Shown here: positions 7,780-16,661 of the stretch, in pieces | Numbering within the stretch: the first letter of the stretch is position 1 | How the letters are laid out: each line of letters begins with the position of its first letter | Source: Arthrobacter_B citreus | GTDB taxonomy: Bacteria; Actinomycetota; Actinomycetes; Actinomycetales; Micrococcaceae | Reading direction: 5' to 3' (one strand) | Length of the DNA stretch: 64,000 bases | NCBI RefSeq assembly: GCF_042429235.1 | Contig: NZ_JBHMBA010000008.1 | The notes under the pieces: model-generated | Told to the model about the DNA's origin: nothing | Databases searched by the model: none | Seen by the model: the letters and a program-made list of their open reading frames with translations, nothing else | Position numbers and translations under genes: made by a program

Positions 7780-9159
7780 ATGGAGTATGCAGAGACTGTT
7801 CTGGACCTGATCGGCAAGACCCCGCTGGTGAAGCTGCACAGCGTCACCGAGGGGCTGGCGGCCACGGTTTTGGTGAAGCTGGAGTACCTGAACCCGGGCG
7901 GATCCATTAAGGACCGCATCGCGGTAAGGATGATCGAGGCTGCCGAACGCGAGGGCAAACTGAAGCCCGGCGGCACCATCGTTGAGCCCACCAGCGGCAA
8001 CACCGGCGTCGGACTCGCCCTGGTGGCCCAGCAAAAGGGTTACCGCTGCATCTTTGTCACCCCGGACAAGGTGGGAGTGGAGAAGCGCGACGTGCTGCGG
8101 GCCTACGGCGCCGAAGTGGTGGTGACTCCCACAGCCGTGGCCCCGGACAGCCCCGATTCCTACTACGGAGTATCGGACCGCCTCGTGCGGGAGATTCCCG
8201 GCGCCTACAAGCCGGACCAGTTCTCCAACCCCGCCGCCCCGGCCAGCCACTACGAGACCACCGGACCCGAGGTATGGCAGGACACCGACGGGCGGGTGAC
8301 CCACTTCGTGGCCTGCGCCGGAACCGGCGGTACGGTCACGGGCGCCGGCCGGTACCTGAAGGAAGTGTCGGCCGGCCGCGCTTCGGGACCCGTGCGCATC
8401 ATTGCCGCGGACCCGGAGGGGTCGGTCTACTCCGGAGGCACCGGACGCCCCTACTTTGTGGAGGGCGTGGGCGAGGACATGTGGCCGGACAACTACGATC
8501 CCTCGGTGCCCGATGAGGTCATTGCCGTCAACGACACTGATTCCTTCGCGATGACCCGCCGGCTGGCGCGCGAGGAGGGCCTGCTCGTGGGCGGCTCTTC
8601 GGGAATGGCCGTAACGGCAGCGCTGCGGGCGGCCCGGGATCTTGGTCCCGACGACGTCGTTGTGGTCCTGCTGCCGGACAGCGGCCGCGGGTACATGGGA
8701 AAGATCTTCAATGACGACTGGATGCGGTCCTACGGATTCCTGCAGGGGCCGGAACAGGAAGCCTCGGTCCGCGACGTCCTGGCCACCAAGGACGGGTCGC
8801 TGCCGGACCTCGTGCACACCCATCCGAACGAGACGGTCCTGGACGTGATTGGCATCCTCAACGAATACGGAGTATCGGCCATCCCCGTGCTGTCCCAGGA
8901 ACCGCCGGTCCGGATCGGGGAAGTCCTGGGCTCCGCCGACGAGCGCTCGCTGACGGAGAAGCTCTTCCGCGGCGAGGCCAAACCCACGGACAGCATTTCC
9001 CGGCATATGGGACCGCGGCTGCCAATGGTTGGCGCCGGGGATTCCGCGGCCGCCGCCAAGGAAAAACTGCAGGAGAACGACGCCGTCATGGTCACCTCCG
9101 AGGGGGCTCCGGTGGGAATACTGACCCGCCATGACCTGCTGTCCTACATGAGCATCTAG
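7780..9159 (+). CDS. cbs: Cystathionine beta-synthase
   Basis: 459 residues. The PLP fold type II domain starts LDLIGKTPLVKL, with the Schiff-base lysine in GGSIKDRI, the phosphate-binding SGNTGVGLA, and GTGGTVTGAGRYLKE. Two C-terminal CBS domains follow, about residues 330-455 (SVRDVLATKDGSLPDLVHTH... and SRHMGPRLPMVG). That architecture separates it from plain cysteine synthase. It condenses serine (or O-acetylserine) with homocysteine to cystathionine. There is no N-terminal haem domain. I take the ATG at 7780; a GTG at 7771 is also possible and neither has a strong ribosome-binding site. metB follows 50 bases downstream, consistent with a transsulfuration operon. Confidence 0.93.
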   Translation: MEYAETVLDLIGKTPLVKLHSVTEGLAATVLVKLEYLNPGGSIKDRIAVRMIEAAEREGKLKPGGTIVEPTSGNTGVGLALVAQQKGYRCIFVTPDKVGVEKRDVLRAYGAEVVVTPTAVAPDSPDSYYGVSDRLVREIPGAYKPDQFSNPAAPASHYETTGPEVWQDTDGRVTHFVACAGTGGTVTGAGRYLKEVSAGRASGPVRIIAADPEGSVYSGGTGRPYFVEGVGEDMWPDNYDPSVPDEVIAVNDTDSFAMTRRLAREEGLLVGGSSGMAVTAALRAARDLGPDDVVVVLLPDSGRGYMGKIFNDDWMRSYGFLQGPEQEASVRDVLATKDGSLPDLVHTHPNETVLDVIGILNEYGVSAIPVLSQEPPVRIGEVLGSADERSLTEKLFRGEAKPTDSISRHMGPRLPMVGAGDSAAAAKEKLQENDAVMVTSEGAPVGILTRHDLLSYMSI

Positions 9160-9209
9160 CAGCCGGCACCGAGTCAGCCACCGAGCAAGCACCGAGCAAG
9201 GAGCACACC

Positions 9210-10364
9210 ATGAGCGAAGGCTTCAACACCCGCGCCATCCATGCGGGCCAGAACCCGGACCCGACCACCGGCGCGGTCATTCCCGCGCTGTACCAGAGCA
9301 CCACCTACGCGCAGGACGGCATTGGCAAGCTGCGCAACGGCTACGAATACGGCCGCGGCACCAATCCCACCCGCGACGCGCTGCAGCATCAGCTGGCCGC
9401 GCTTGAGGGCGGCGCCCACGCGTTTTCCTTCAGCTCCGGGCTGGCCGCGGAGGATGCGCTGATCCGCGCCCTGCTGGCACCGGGGGACCACATTGTGCTC
9501 GGCAATGACGCTTACGGCGGCACTTACCGGCTGATCAACAAGGTCCTCGCGGGCTGGGGCATCACCAACGCGGCCGTGGACATGTCCGACGTCGGCGCCC
9601 TCACCGCGGCCATCGCCGCCGGCAACACCAAAATGGTGTGGCTGGAAACGCCGTCGAACCCCATGATGAAGATTTCCGACATTGCCGCCGTGGCGCAGGC
9701 CGCCCACGACGCCGGTGCCTGGCTGGTGGTGGACAACACCTTCGCGTCACCGTACCTGCAGCAGCCGCTGTCCCTGGGCGCGGACATCGTGGTGCATTCC
9801 ACCACCAAGTACATCGGCGGGCACTCCGACGCGGTGGGCGGCGCGGTCATCCTGAATGACGGCGAAGCAGCCGAAAAGATTGGCTTCATCCAATTTGCCG
9901 TGGGCGCCGTATCAGCGCCGATGGAGGCATGGCTGACCACCCGCGGGCTGAAGACCCTGGGCGTGCGGATGGACCGGCACTCCTCCAACGCCATGGCCGT
10001 GGCCACCTGGCTGCGGGACCAGCACGCCGTGGAAAACGTGCTGTACCCGGGGCTGGAGGACCACCCCGGCCATGACTTGGCCAAGGCGCAGATGAAGAAC
10101 TTCGGCGGCATGGTGTCGGTGTCCTTCAAGGGAGGCGAAGCCGCGGCCCGGAAGGTCGCCGAGTCCACCCGGGTATTCACGCTCGCAGAGTCCCTGGGCG
10201 GCGTGGAGTCCCTGATGAACTACCCCTCCGAAATGACGCACGCTTCGGTAAAGGGGACGGAGCTGGCGGTGCCGGAGAACCTGCTGCGGCTCTCGGTGGG
10301 CATCGAGGACATCGAGGACCTCATCGCGGACCTGGCGCAGGCACTGGCGGGGCTCGAGGACTAA
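9210..10364 (+). CDS. metB: Cystathionine gamma-synthase / gamma-lyase
   Basis: 384 residues of the Cys/Met-metabolism PLP family. Visible landmarks are STTYAQ and YEYGRGTNPTR near the N-terminus, FSSGLAAEDAL, the WLETPSNP loop, VVDNTFASPYLQQPL and the PLP lysine in HSTTKYIGGHSD. The gamma-synthase and gamma-lyase activities cannot be told apart safely by sequence, and actinobacterial enzymes often do both. Lying directly behind cbs, it most simply completes conversion of homocysteine to cysteine through cystathionine. The spacer carries three short ACCGAGCA copies and a good AAGGAG ribosome-binding site. Confidence 0.92.
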   Translation: MSEGFNTRAIHAGQNPDPTTGAVIPALYQSTTYAQDGIGKLRNGYEYGRGTNPTRDALQHQLAALEGGAHAFSFSSGLAAEDALIRALLAPGDHIVLGNDAYGGTYRLINKVLAGWGITNAAVDMSDVGALTAAIAAGNTKMVWLETPSNPMMKISDIAAVAQAAHDAGAWLVVDNTFASPYLQQPLSLGADIVVHSTTKYIGGHSDAVGGAVILNDGEAAEKIGFIQFAVGAVSAPMEAWLTTRGLKTLGVRMDRHSSNAMAVATWLRDQHAVENVLYPGLEDHPGHDLAKAQMKNFGGMVSVSFKGGEAAARKVAESTRVFTLAESLGGVESLMNYPSEMTHASVKGTELAVPENLLRLSVGIEDIEDLIADLAQALAGLED

Positions 10365-10384
10365 CCGCGGCTCGGTCCTGCCCG

Positions 10385-10435
10385 CAGGCGCGGGTTCTTT
10401 CGCCCCTTAGCGGCGGCCGAAGAACCCGCGCCTGG
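10385..10435. terminator. Long inverted repeat between convergent metB and membrane-protein gene
   Basis: CAGGCGCGGGTTCTTtCG at 10385-10402 pairs with CGAAGAACCCGCGCCTG at 10419-10435, giving a 17-bp stem with one bulged base. The loop contains the stop codon of the minus-strand gene, so one arm encodes its last residues. No T-run follows on either strand, so it could be a stability element or a weak bidirectional terminator. Confidence 0.6.
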
Positions 10436-10853
10436 TCTTGGGGTCGCGTTCCTGGAAGAAGCGGCTGCTTTGGGGAAGCCACAGCAGCAGCACGCACAGG
10501 AGCAGCACCGAGCCGACCGCGATCAGTGCCGGGCCGCGGAACAGCAGCGGAAGTCCAACGATCAGGCCCACCGTCGTGAGGCTCTCCCGCGCACTGCGCT
10601 TGCCCGCGCGCAGCCGCAGGACGCAAAACCCGATAACTGCGGCGACCCCCAGCACCAGCACCGCCAGCGCCGTGAGGGCTGCGCCGTCGCGGTGCTGGGT
10701 GGTGGCCGACACCAGGAAGGAAACGCCGGCAACGGCCACCAGAGCGGCGGCGGCAATCCATGCCGCCGATGCCGCGCGCATGATGGCCGGCAGGGGCGGC
10801 CGGGCAGTGCGGGGAGCGCCCGCCCCCGGGCGGCGTCGTGCTGGCCGGGTCAC
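10407..10853 (-). CDS. Four-helix membrane protein of unknown function (148 aa)
   Basis: A GTG start at 10853 overlaps the stop of the upstream amidohydrolase (GTGA), so the two are co-translated. The N-terminal 25 residues are basic and proline-rich (RRRPGAGAPRTARPP). Four hydrophobic stretches follow at roughly residues 31-50, 60-78, 90-105 and 107-122. The tail is charged (ERDPKTRRGFFGRR). No known family is recognised. The only context is its coupling to the amidohydrolase gene. Confidence 0.7.
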   Translation of the reverse strand: MTRPARRRPGAGAPRTARPPLPAIMRAASAAWIAAAALVAVAGVSFLVSATTQHRDGAALTALAVLVLGVAAVIGFCVLRLRAGKRSARESLTTVGLIVGLPLLFRGPALIAVGSVLLLCVLLLWLPQSSRFFQERDPKTRRGFFGRR

Positions 10854-12031
10854 CGGCGGTCAGCCACCACTGGCGTGCGTGTTTCGGTGTCGTAGCGGTA
10901 GACCTCGCGGCCGCCGATCCACACAGTAAGCGCCCGCTGCATCACGTCGAGCGGATCCCCGCTCCACAGCACGATGTCGGCATCCTTGCCCGTCTCCAGC
11001 GAACCGATGCGGTCCGCCAGGCCCAGGACCTTGGCCGGGTTAATGGTGACGGAGCGCAGCGCCGTTTCCCGGTCCAGTCCTTCCTTCATGGCCAGGGCCG
11101 CTTGGTAGATCAGGAAATTGATCGGCACCACCGGGTGATCGGTGATGATGGAGATTTCCACGCCGGCTTCGGCGAGCTTGCCGGGGTTCTCCAGGCTGCG
11201 CTGGCGCAGCTCCACCTTGGAACGGGTGGTGAACAGCGGACCGATCAGGACCGGCACGCCGCGCTCGGCCAGCACATCGGCCAGCAGATGGGCCTCGGTG
11301 CCGTGGTCCAGGACCAGGTCGTAGCCGAACTCGTCGGCCAGCCGCAGGGCGGTGCCAATGTCATCGGCGCGGTGGGCGTGCTGGCGCCACGGGATCTCCC
11401 GGCGCAGCACCATGGCGAGGGCCTCGAGCTGGGGGTCGCGGGCGTCGTCGTCGTTCTTGCCCATGTGGTTCTGCGCGTCCATGAAGGCCTTGCGGATCAC
11501 CAGCGCGGTGCCCAGCCGGGTGGAGGGGGTTTGCTTCTTGTCGCTGTACACCCGCTTCGGGTTCTCGCCGAGCGCCGATTTCAGGCCGCTGGGGGAGCGG
11601 AGGATCATTTCCTCGACGTAGCGTCCGTGGGTGTGCAGCGCCACGGCCAGTCCGCCGATGGGATTGCCGGAACCGGGATTGATGTTCACCGCGGTGACAC
11701 CGCCGGCCAAGGCGTCGTCGAACCCCAGATCGTCGGGGTTCACTCCGTCCAGCGCACGGACTCCCGCCATCACGGGGTCGGTCATCTCATTGGTGTCGTT
11801 GCCGGCCCACCCTTCACCCTCCTCATGCACGCCCAGGTGGGTGTGGGCATCCACCAGCCCGGGCAGCAGCCACTTGCCGCCTGCGTCGAGCACCTCCGCC
11901 CCTTCCGGAACGCTGACGCCGGGACCCAGTTCCGAAATCTTTCCGTCCGCCACCAGGAGTGTGCCGGTGAAGGCCGGAGCAGTGACGGGGACGATGCGGG
12001 CGTTGACGATGGCGAAAACAGGTGCGGGCAT
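10850..12031 (-). CDS. Amidohydrolase-superfamily protein
   Basis: 393 residues with the metal-dependent hydrolase layout: an N-terminal beta-sandwich strand pair (IVNARIVPV), DAHTHLGVHEEG with the HxH metal ligands, HRADDIGTAL, LDHGTEAH, ITDHPVVP with the catalytic aspartate, and LETGKDADIVLWSGDPLD near the end. This profile resembles imidazolonepropionase- or isoaspartyl-like hydrolases of unassigned substrate. Cytoplasmic, with no signal peptide. The ATG at 12031 has GGAAGG seven bases upstream. It forms a two-gene unit with the membrane protein downstream and is divergent from the GT87 gene. Confidence 0.85.
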   Translation of the reverse strand: MPAPVFAIVNARIVPVTAPAFTGTLLVADGKISELGPGVSVPEGAEVLDAGGKWLLPGLVDAHTHLGVHEEGEGWAGNDTNEMTDPVMAGVRALDGVNPDDLGFDDALAGGVTAVNINPGSGNPIGGLAVALHTHGRYVEEMILRSPSGLKSALGENPKRVYSDKKQTPSTRLGTALVIRKAFMDAQNHMGKNDDDARDPQLEALAMVLRREIPWRQHAHRADDIGTALRLADEFGYDLVLDHGTEAHLLADVLAERGVPVLIGPLFTTRSKVELRQRSLENPGKLAEAGVEISIITDHPVVPINFLIYQAALAMKEGLDRETALRSVTINPAKVLGLADRIGSLETGKDADIVLWSGDPLDVMQRALTVWIGGREVYRYDTETRTPVVADRR

Positions 12032-12157
12032 GAGCTACCTTCCGAGGTCGGATCGAGTGGGCCAAGCCTATCCTGCGCGTCTGGAAGGCTGCGCAGGCAC
12101 GCCCCGCCGGTAGACTTGCACGGTACGTAGCGAGCCGGTTGTAGTGCAGGGAGAATC

Positions 12158-13459
12158 ATGGGCCAGAAGACCCGATCCGGGATGGTCCGGCTGGCATTGA
12201 CTCTTGCAGCAGTCGCTGCGGCGGCAGCCATGACGGCCACGGCGTTTATCCTTTCGCCATGGCACGGCCTGGATTCCAGCGTCTATCTGTCCGGCGGGCA
12301 GAGCGTGCTCGACGCCGGCGGGCAGCTTTACACCAAGGAACTGCAGTACCGGGACGGCAGCAGCCTGCTCTTTACCTATCCGCCGTTTGCCGCCCTGGTT
12401 TTCGCAGTTCTGGCGCCCTTCGGACCAACCCTGGGGCTGAACATCTTCACCGGCATTTCGCTGCTGATAGCCGCCGCCACCGCCGGATACGGCGTGGCCT
12501 ATGCCGCAGGGCAGACGAACGTGCGGGCGGTCCTCACCCACCCCTGGCTGCGGCCGCTGACGGTGGCCGCCTTCGGGTTCGTGGTGCTGCTCGGCCCCTG
12601 GCGGGAAACACTGGCCTTCGGACAAATCAACATCCTGCTGTTCGGACTGATCCTCGCCGACTTCCTGATCAAGCGCGACAGCTGGCCCACCGGCCTCCTG
12701 ACCGGCATCGCCGCCGGCCTGAAACTGACACCGCTGGTTTTCGGCCTGTACTACCTTGCCCGGGGCGACTGGCGGGGACTGCGCAACATGACGTTTGGCT
12801 TCCTTTCCACTTTTGCGCTGGGCTTCCTCATCCTGCCGCGCGAATCGCGCACGTACTGGCTTGAGCTGCTTCCCGACACCTCCCGGATTGGCGGTGCCGG
12901 TTACGTGGACAACCTGGGCATCAAGGGCGCCATCCTTCACTTCGCCGGCCCGGATTTCCCGGTGGACCTGCCCTGGCTGCTGCTTTCGCTGGCGTGCGTG
13001 GCAGCCGCGGTCGTCATCATCCGGCTGGCCGGCATCAACGGTGACGGATTCACGGCGCTGGCGGCGACTGCCCTGGCGATGCTGCTGATTTCACCGGTGT
13101 CATGGTCGCACCACTGGGTATGGGTGGCCCTCTTCCTCCCGGTCCTGGGACGAAACATCGCGGAGCTCACCGCAAAGGGCACCGGCATGAGGAAAACCGG
13201 CATTGCCCTGCTTGCCTCGGGGGTTGTGGTGTTCCTGGTCTCGCCGAAGACAATCGGCGCGCTGATGGGTGCCCCCAACCTGGATTCCCAGGAACCGGCC
13301 CCGTGGCTCATGCTCTCCAGCATTGGAGCGTTCTGGGGCCTGGCCATGATGGCCTGGTGGACGGTTCTTCTGTGGAAGAAACGGCCGCCGCGCTGGTGGA
13401 AACAACCGGTCCGGCTGAGTATCCAGCAGCCGCAGCAGCTGAAGGACCTCCGGCCCTAG
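12158..13459 (+). CDS. GT87-family (DUF2029) alpha-mannosyltransferase-like membrane protein
   Basis: 433 residues with about nine to ten membrane segments. The first external loop has GLDSSVYLSGG with the acidic D and the LLFTYPPFAAL motif typical of polyprenol-phosphomannose-dependent GT-C enzymes of the PimE/GT87 type. Further marks are FGQINILLFGLILADF, TGIAAGLKLTPL and SPVSWSHHWVW. Such enzymes add mannose from decaprenyl-phosphomannose on the outer face of the membrane to phosphoinositol mannosides or lipoglycans. The exact acceptor here is unknown. The C-terminal 35 residues are basic and cytoplasmic. Confidence 0.85.
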   Translation: MGQKTRSGMVRLALTLAAVAAAAAMTATAFILSPWHGLDSSVYLSGGQSVLDAGGQLYTKELQYRDGSSLLFTYPPFAALVFAVLAPFGPTLGLNIFTGISLLIAAATAGYGVAYAAGQTNVRAVLTHPWLRPLTVAAFGFVVLLGPWRETLAFGQINILLFGLILADFLIKRDSWPTGLLTGIAAGLKLTPLVFGLYYLARGDWRGLRNMTFGFLSTFALGFLILPRESRTYWLELLPDTSRIGGAGYVDNLGIKGAILHFAGPDFPVDLPWLLLSLACVAAAVVIIRLAGINGDGFTALAATALAMLLISPVSWSHHWVWVALFLPVLGRNIAELTAKGTGMRKTGIALLASGVVVFLVSPKTIGALMGAPNLDSQEPAPWLMLSSIGAFWGLAMMAWWTVLLWKKRPPRWWKQPVRLSIQQPQQLKDLRP

Positions 13460-13538
13460 CCTGCGGGAACCTGGCGGGCTGGGTCCGGTCGAGAAGTTCA
13501 ACGGGGATTACCTGCTGCAGTGACCGCAGGATCGTAGG

Positions 13539-14207
13539 ATGATCCGCATGAGCTCCGGAACCCTGCTGGCTGTATGCCGCGTCCATGAATTGTTGCCCAC
13601 CTCAGACGCCACCGGCGTAACCGCCATCGACAAGCGTCCGGTGGACGGACCGGTTCGGGTGCACGCGCTCGGGCTGAGCGGAGATGTCCAGGCCAGCCGC
13701 AAGCACCACGGCGGCGAGTCCAAGGCTGTGTACGCCTACTCCCAGGAGGACGCTGACTATTGGGCGGCGGAACTGGGAACGGAGATACCGCCGGGACTCT
13801 TTGGCGAGAACCTGCGCACCGCCGGCGTCGCGGTCTCTGAGGCCGTGATCGGTGAGCGCTGGCAGATTGGCGCTAAGACCGTGCTGGAGGTGACCTGCCC
13901 CCGGACTCCGTGCCGCAATTTCGCCGCCCGGATGAAGCAGCCGCGCTGGGTCGTCCGGTTCGCCGAGGCCGGCCGGACCGGAACGTATTTGCGGGTTGTG
14001 CGGGCCGGCAGTGTCTCCGCCGGTGACACCGTTTCCGTGATCCACCGGCCGGAGCACGGCGTCACCTCTGGGGATGTGTTCCGCGGACTGGCTCCGGAGC
14101 AGGCCCGCCGGCTGGCCGGCGCGGCCGCCGGGGGAGATGTGACGCTGTCTCCGGAAATGCGTAAGGTGCTGCGTACCCTTGCAGCCCGCGAAGCCATGTC
14201 CAGGTAG
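13539..14207 (+). CDS. MOSC-domain protein (YiiM-like)
   Basis: 222 residues. Conserved MOSC features are SGDVQASRKHHGGESKAVYAYS, IPPGLFGENLRTAG, IGERWQIG and the cysteine-containing TCPRTPCRNFAARM. MOSC domains carry molybdenum-cofactor-related sulfur or detoxify N-hydroxylated bases, as YiiM does for 6-N-hydroxylaminopurine. There is no 2Fe-2S ferredoxin domain, so it is a short form. Two starts are credible, ATG 13539 and ATG 13548, each with an AGGA in range. The last codons lie in the first copy of a 17-bp tandem repeat. Confidence 0.88.
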   Translation: MIRMSSGTLLAVCRVHELLPTSDATGVTAIDKRPVDGPVRVHALGLSGDVQASRKHHGGESKAVYAYSQEDADYWAAELGTEIPPGLFGENLRTAGVAVSEAVIGERWQIGAKTVLEVTCPRTPCRNFAARMKQPRWVVRFAEAGRTGTYLRVVRAGSVSAGDTVSVIHRPEHGVTSGDVFRGLAPEQARRLAGAAAGGDVTLSPEMRKVLRTLAAREAMSR

Positions 14208-14240
14208 AAGCCATGTCCAGATAGAAGCCATGGCCAAATA
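14190..14240 (+). repeat. Three tandem copies of a 17-bp unit over the MOSC stop codon
   Basis: Copies at 14190-14206, 14207-14223 and 14224-14240, consensus GAAGCCATGTCCAGRTA. Copies 1 and 2 differ by one base and copy 3 has three changes. The stop codon of the MOSC gene begins at the end of copy 1. Confidence 0.9.
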
Positions 14241-14614
14241 ACGGCTCCGGGGCCCGGCATGACGGGGCCGTATCGCGGCAACTTGTGGCTGCTGTGCCCA
14301 AGCTCACCGCCCCATATGGACCGCGCGGTCCCTGCATGCCGTACACTTGAAACATCCCCCACTCCGGTATTCCCTTATTTTCCTGCGGTTTCTGATCGTT
14401 AGGTACGTTGTGTTGGGGCTCGCGTTTTCGAATGCGGGCAGATTCATCTTTTGGGAGCGCCGGCAAAGAAATCGTCACACCGGCCCACGTCACAATCCAG
14501 TGAAATTGGCCTACAGCTGTGACGGAAAGTCCTGCCATGGGATTGCAACAGCGCCGGACTTACGTCCTGCGGCCGAAATGGCCGCGCGGTCCCAATGAAT
14601 GAGGATTATTTCTT
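14241..14614 (+). promoter_or_regulatory. Long leader region of the DEAD-box helicase gene
   Basis: No gene fits in this stretch. It contains a perfect 14-bp palindrome GGACCGCGCGGTCC (14318-14331) directly ahead of a -10-like TACACT (14342-14347). If transcription starts there the leader is about 260 bases. The 11-mer CCGCGCGGTCC recurs at 14582-14592, just before the start region. Seven- and eleven-codon ATG frames at 14599 and 14595 overlap the helicase start. Long leaders are common in cold-inducible helicase genes, but no thermosensor fold could be proved by eye. Confidence 0.45.
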
Positions 14615-16531
14615 TTGCTTGACTCTGTAGAAAACACCGAAACCGCAGCAACCGCCGCTCCCGAAGCAGCTGAAGAGAACCAGGTTCTTTTCACCGACTT
14701 CGGTCTGGACCCGCGCGTTCTGCAGGCACTGGTGGACGTAGGCTACGAAAAGCCTTCCCCGATCCAGGCCGCCACCATTCCCCTCCTGCTTGAAGGCCGC
14801 GACGTCGTCGGCCTGGCGCAGACCGGAACCGGCAAGACCGCCGCCTTCGCGGTCCCCGCCCTGTCCCTGATGGCCGGCCTGCCCGCCACCAAGGACACCC
14901 AGATCCTCGTCCTGGCCCCGACCCGCGAACTGGCCCTCCAGTCCGCTGAAGCTTTCGCTTCCTACGCCAAGCACATGGACAACTTCACCGTCCTGCCCGT
15001 CTACGGCGGATCCGCCTACGGCCCCCAGCTCGCCGGCCTGCGCCGCGGTGCCCAGGTTGTCGTCGGTACCCCGGGCCGCGTCATCGACCACATCTCCAAG
15101 GGTTCCCTTGACCTGTCCAACCTCCAGTACCTGGTGCTGGACGAGGCCGACGAAATGCTCCGCATGGGCTTCGCTGAAGACGTTGAGCAGATCCTGGCGA
15201 CCACGCCCGCCGACAAGCAGGTGGCACTGTTCTCCGCCACCATGCCCGGCGCAATCCGCAAGATCGCCAAGAAGTACCTGAACAACCCGGCGGAAATCAC
15301 GGTCAAGTCCAAGACGACCACCGGTGCGAACACCCGCCAGCGCTACGTGCAGGTCATGGGCCCGCACAAGCTGGACGCGATGACCCGCATCCTGGAAAGC
15401 GAAGACTACGACGGCGTTATCGCCTTCGTCCGCACCAAGATGGCAACCGAGGACCTGGCTGACAAGCTCAAGGCCCGCGGTTACCAGGCCGCAGCCATCA
15501 ACGGTGACATCCCGCAGCAGCAGCGCGAGCGCACCGTCGAAGCCCTGCGCAGCGGCAAGATCGACATCCTGGTTGCCACCGACGTCGCCGCCCGCGGTCT
15601 TGACGTTGAGCGCATCAGCCACGTCATCAACTACGACATCCCGCACGACACCGAGTCCTACGTCCACCGCATCGGCCGTACGGGCCGCGCAGGACGCACC
15701 GGCGACGCGATCCTCTTCATGACCCCGCGTGAGAAGTACCTGCTGCGGGCCATCGAAAAGGCCACCCGCCAGCCGGTTGAGCACATGCAGCTTCCGAGCA
15801 TCGACATCGTGAACAACAAGCGCCTCGCGAAGTTCTCCGAGCAGATCACCGAAACCCTGGCGTCCGAAGACGTCTCGGTCTTCCGCGACCTGGTCACGAA
15901 CTACCTCGCCGAGCACGAAGTCACCGCGGAGGAAGTCGCCGCTGCACTGGCCGTCATGGCCCAGGGCGGCCGCCCGCTGCTGATGGAAGAAATTCCGCAG
16001 GCACCGGCCCGCCAGCGCGAGCGCTCCGAAGGCCGCAATGACGGCAACGGGTCCCGCGGCCCGACACGCCCGCTGACCGAAGGCAATGCAACGTACCGCA
16101 TCGCCGTCGGCCGCCGCCAGCGCGTCATGCCCGGCTCCATTGTTGGCGCCATCGCCAACGAAGGCGGACTCTCCTCCGCTCAGATCGGCGGCATTGACAT
16201 CCGCGCCGACCACACGCTCGTTGAACTCCCGGCCGACCTCAGCCAGGACCAGCTGCGCGCCCTGTCCCGCACCCGGATCGGCGGCGAGCTGATCCACCTC
16301 GAGCTGGACAACGGCCGCAAGCCGAACCGCGACCGCGAAAGCGGCGGCTTCAATGACCGCGGCGACCGCGGCGGCTTCAAGAAGGATTTCAAGCGGCGCG
16401 ACGGTGAGCGCTCCTTCGGCGACCGCAGCGCCAGCGACCGCGGCAGCGACCGCGGCGGTTTCAAGAAGCGCGACGGCGACCGCGGCGGCTTCAAGCCGGC
16501 CGGTACCCGCCAGCCGCGTTTCCGCGACTAG
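14615..16531 (+). CDS. deaD: DEAD-box ATP-dependent RNA helicase with DbpA-type RNA-binding domain
   Basis: 638 residues. All helicase motifs are present: Q motif (PSPIQAATIP), I AQTGTGKT, Ia PTRELALQ, Ib TPGRVID, II DEAD, III SAT, V ARGLDVERISHVIN and VI HRIGRTGR. A DbpA-like RNA-binding domain covers about residues 490-570, followed by an RGG-like tail of DRGGFKK repeats to the end. It belongs to the DeaD/CsdA group, which remodels RNA in ribosome assembly, mRNA decay and cold adaptation. The start is TTG at 14615 with GAGGA nine bases upstream; no in-frame ATG is closer. A strong terminator follows. Confidence 0.95.
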   Translation: MLDSVENTETAATAAPEAAEENQVLFTDFGLDPRVLQALVDVGYEKPSPIQAATIPLLLEGRDVVGLAQTGTGKTAAFAVPALSLMAGLPATKDTQILVLAPTRELALQSAEAFASYAKHMDNFTVLPVYGGSAYGPQLAGLRRGAQVVVGTPGRVIDHISKGSLDLSNLQYLVLDEADEMLRMGFAEDVEQILATTPADKQVALFSATMPGAIRKIAKKYLNNPAEITVKSKTTTGANTRQRYVQVMGPHKLDAMTRILESEDYDGVIAFVRTKMATEDLADKLKARGYQAAAINGDIPQQQRERTVEALRSGKIDILVATDVAARGLDVERISHVINYDIPHDTESYVHRIGRTGRAGRTGDAILFMTPREKYLLRAIEKATRQPVEHMQLPSIDIVNNKRLAKFSEQITETLASEDVSVFRDLVTNYLAEHEVTAEEVAAALAVMAQGGRPLLMEEIPQAPARQRERSEGRNDGNGSRGPTRPLTEGNATYRIAVGRRQRVMPGSIVGAIANEGGLSSAQIGGIDIRADHTLVELPADLSQDQLRALSRTRIGGELIHLELDNGRKPNRDRESGGFNDRGDRGGFKKDFKRRDGERSFGDRSASDRGSDRGGFKKRDGDRGGFKPAGTRQPRFRD

Positions 16532-16587
16532 GAAACACCGGTAGCCGCCCCGCCCTGGAAATCCGGGGCATGGCGGCACTGATACCA

Positions 16588-16633
16588 AAGGAAGGGCGCC
16601 TTACGGAGAAATCCGCAAGGCGCCCTTCCTTTT
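16588..16633. terminator. Strong bidirectional terminator between deaD and the kinase gene
   Basis: AAGGAAGGGCGCCTTaCGGA, loop GAAA, TCCGcAAGGCGCCCTTCC, then a T-run; an A-run precedes the 5' arm. One internal mismatch. It serves both convergent genes. Confidence 0.92.
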
Positions 16634-16661
16634 TGCCGTGCCGGGGTTTGTGCCGCCGGGG

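Noticed and set aside
7189..9192. 667-codon minus-strand frame across cbs and the glycosylase
   Set aside because: It overlaps cbs antisense and joins into another frame of the glycosylase gene, with no recognisable domain.
14606..16588. 660-codon minus-strand frame opposite deaD
   Set aside because: The helicase motifs on the plus strand are complete. The antisense peptide is a low-complexity Ala/Val/Gly shadow.
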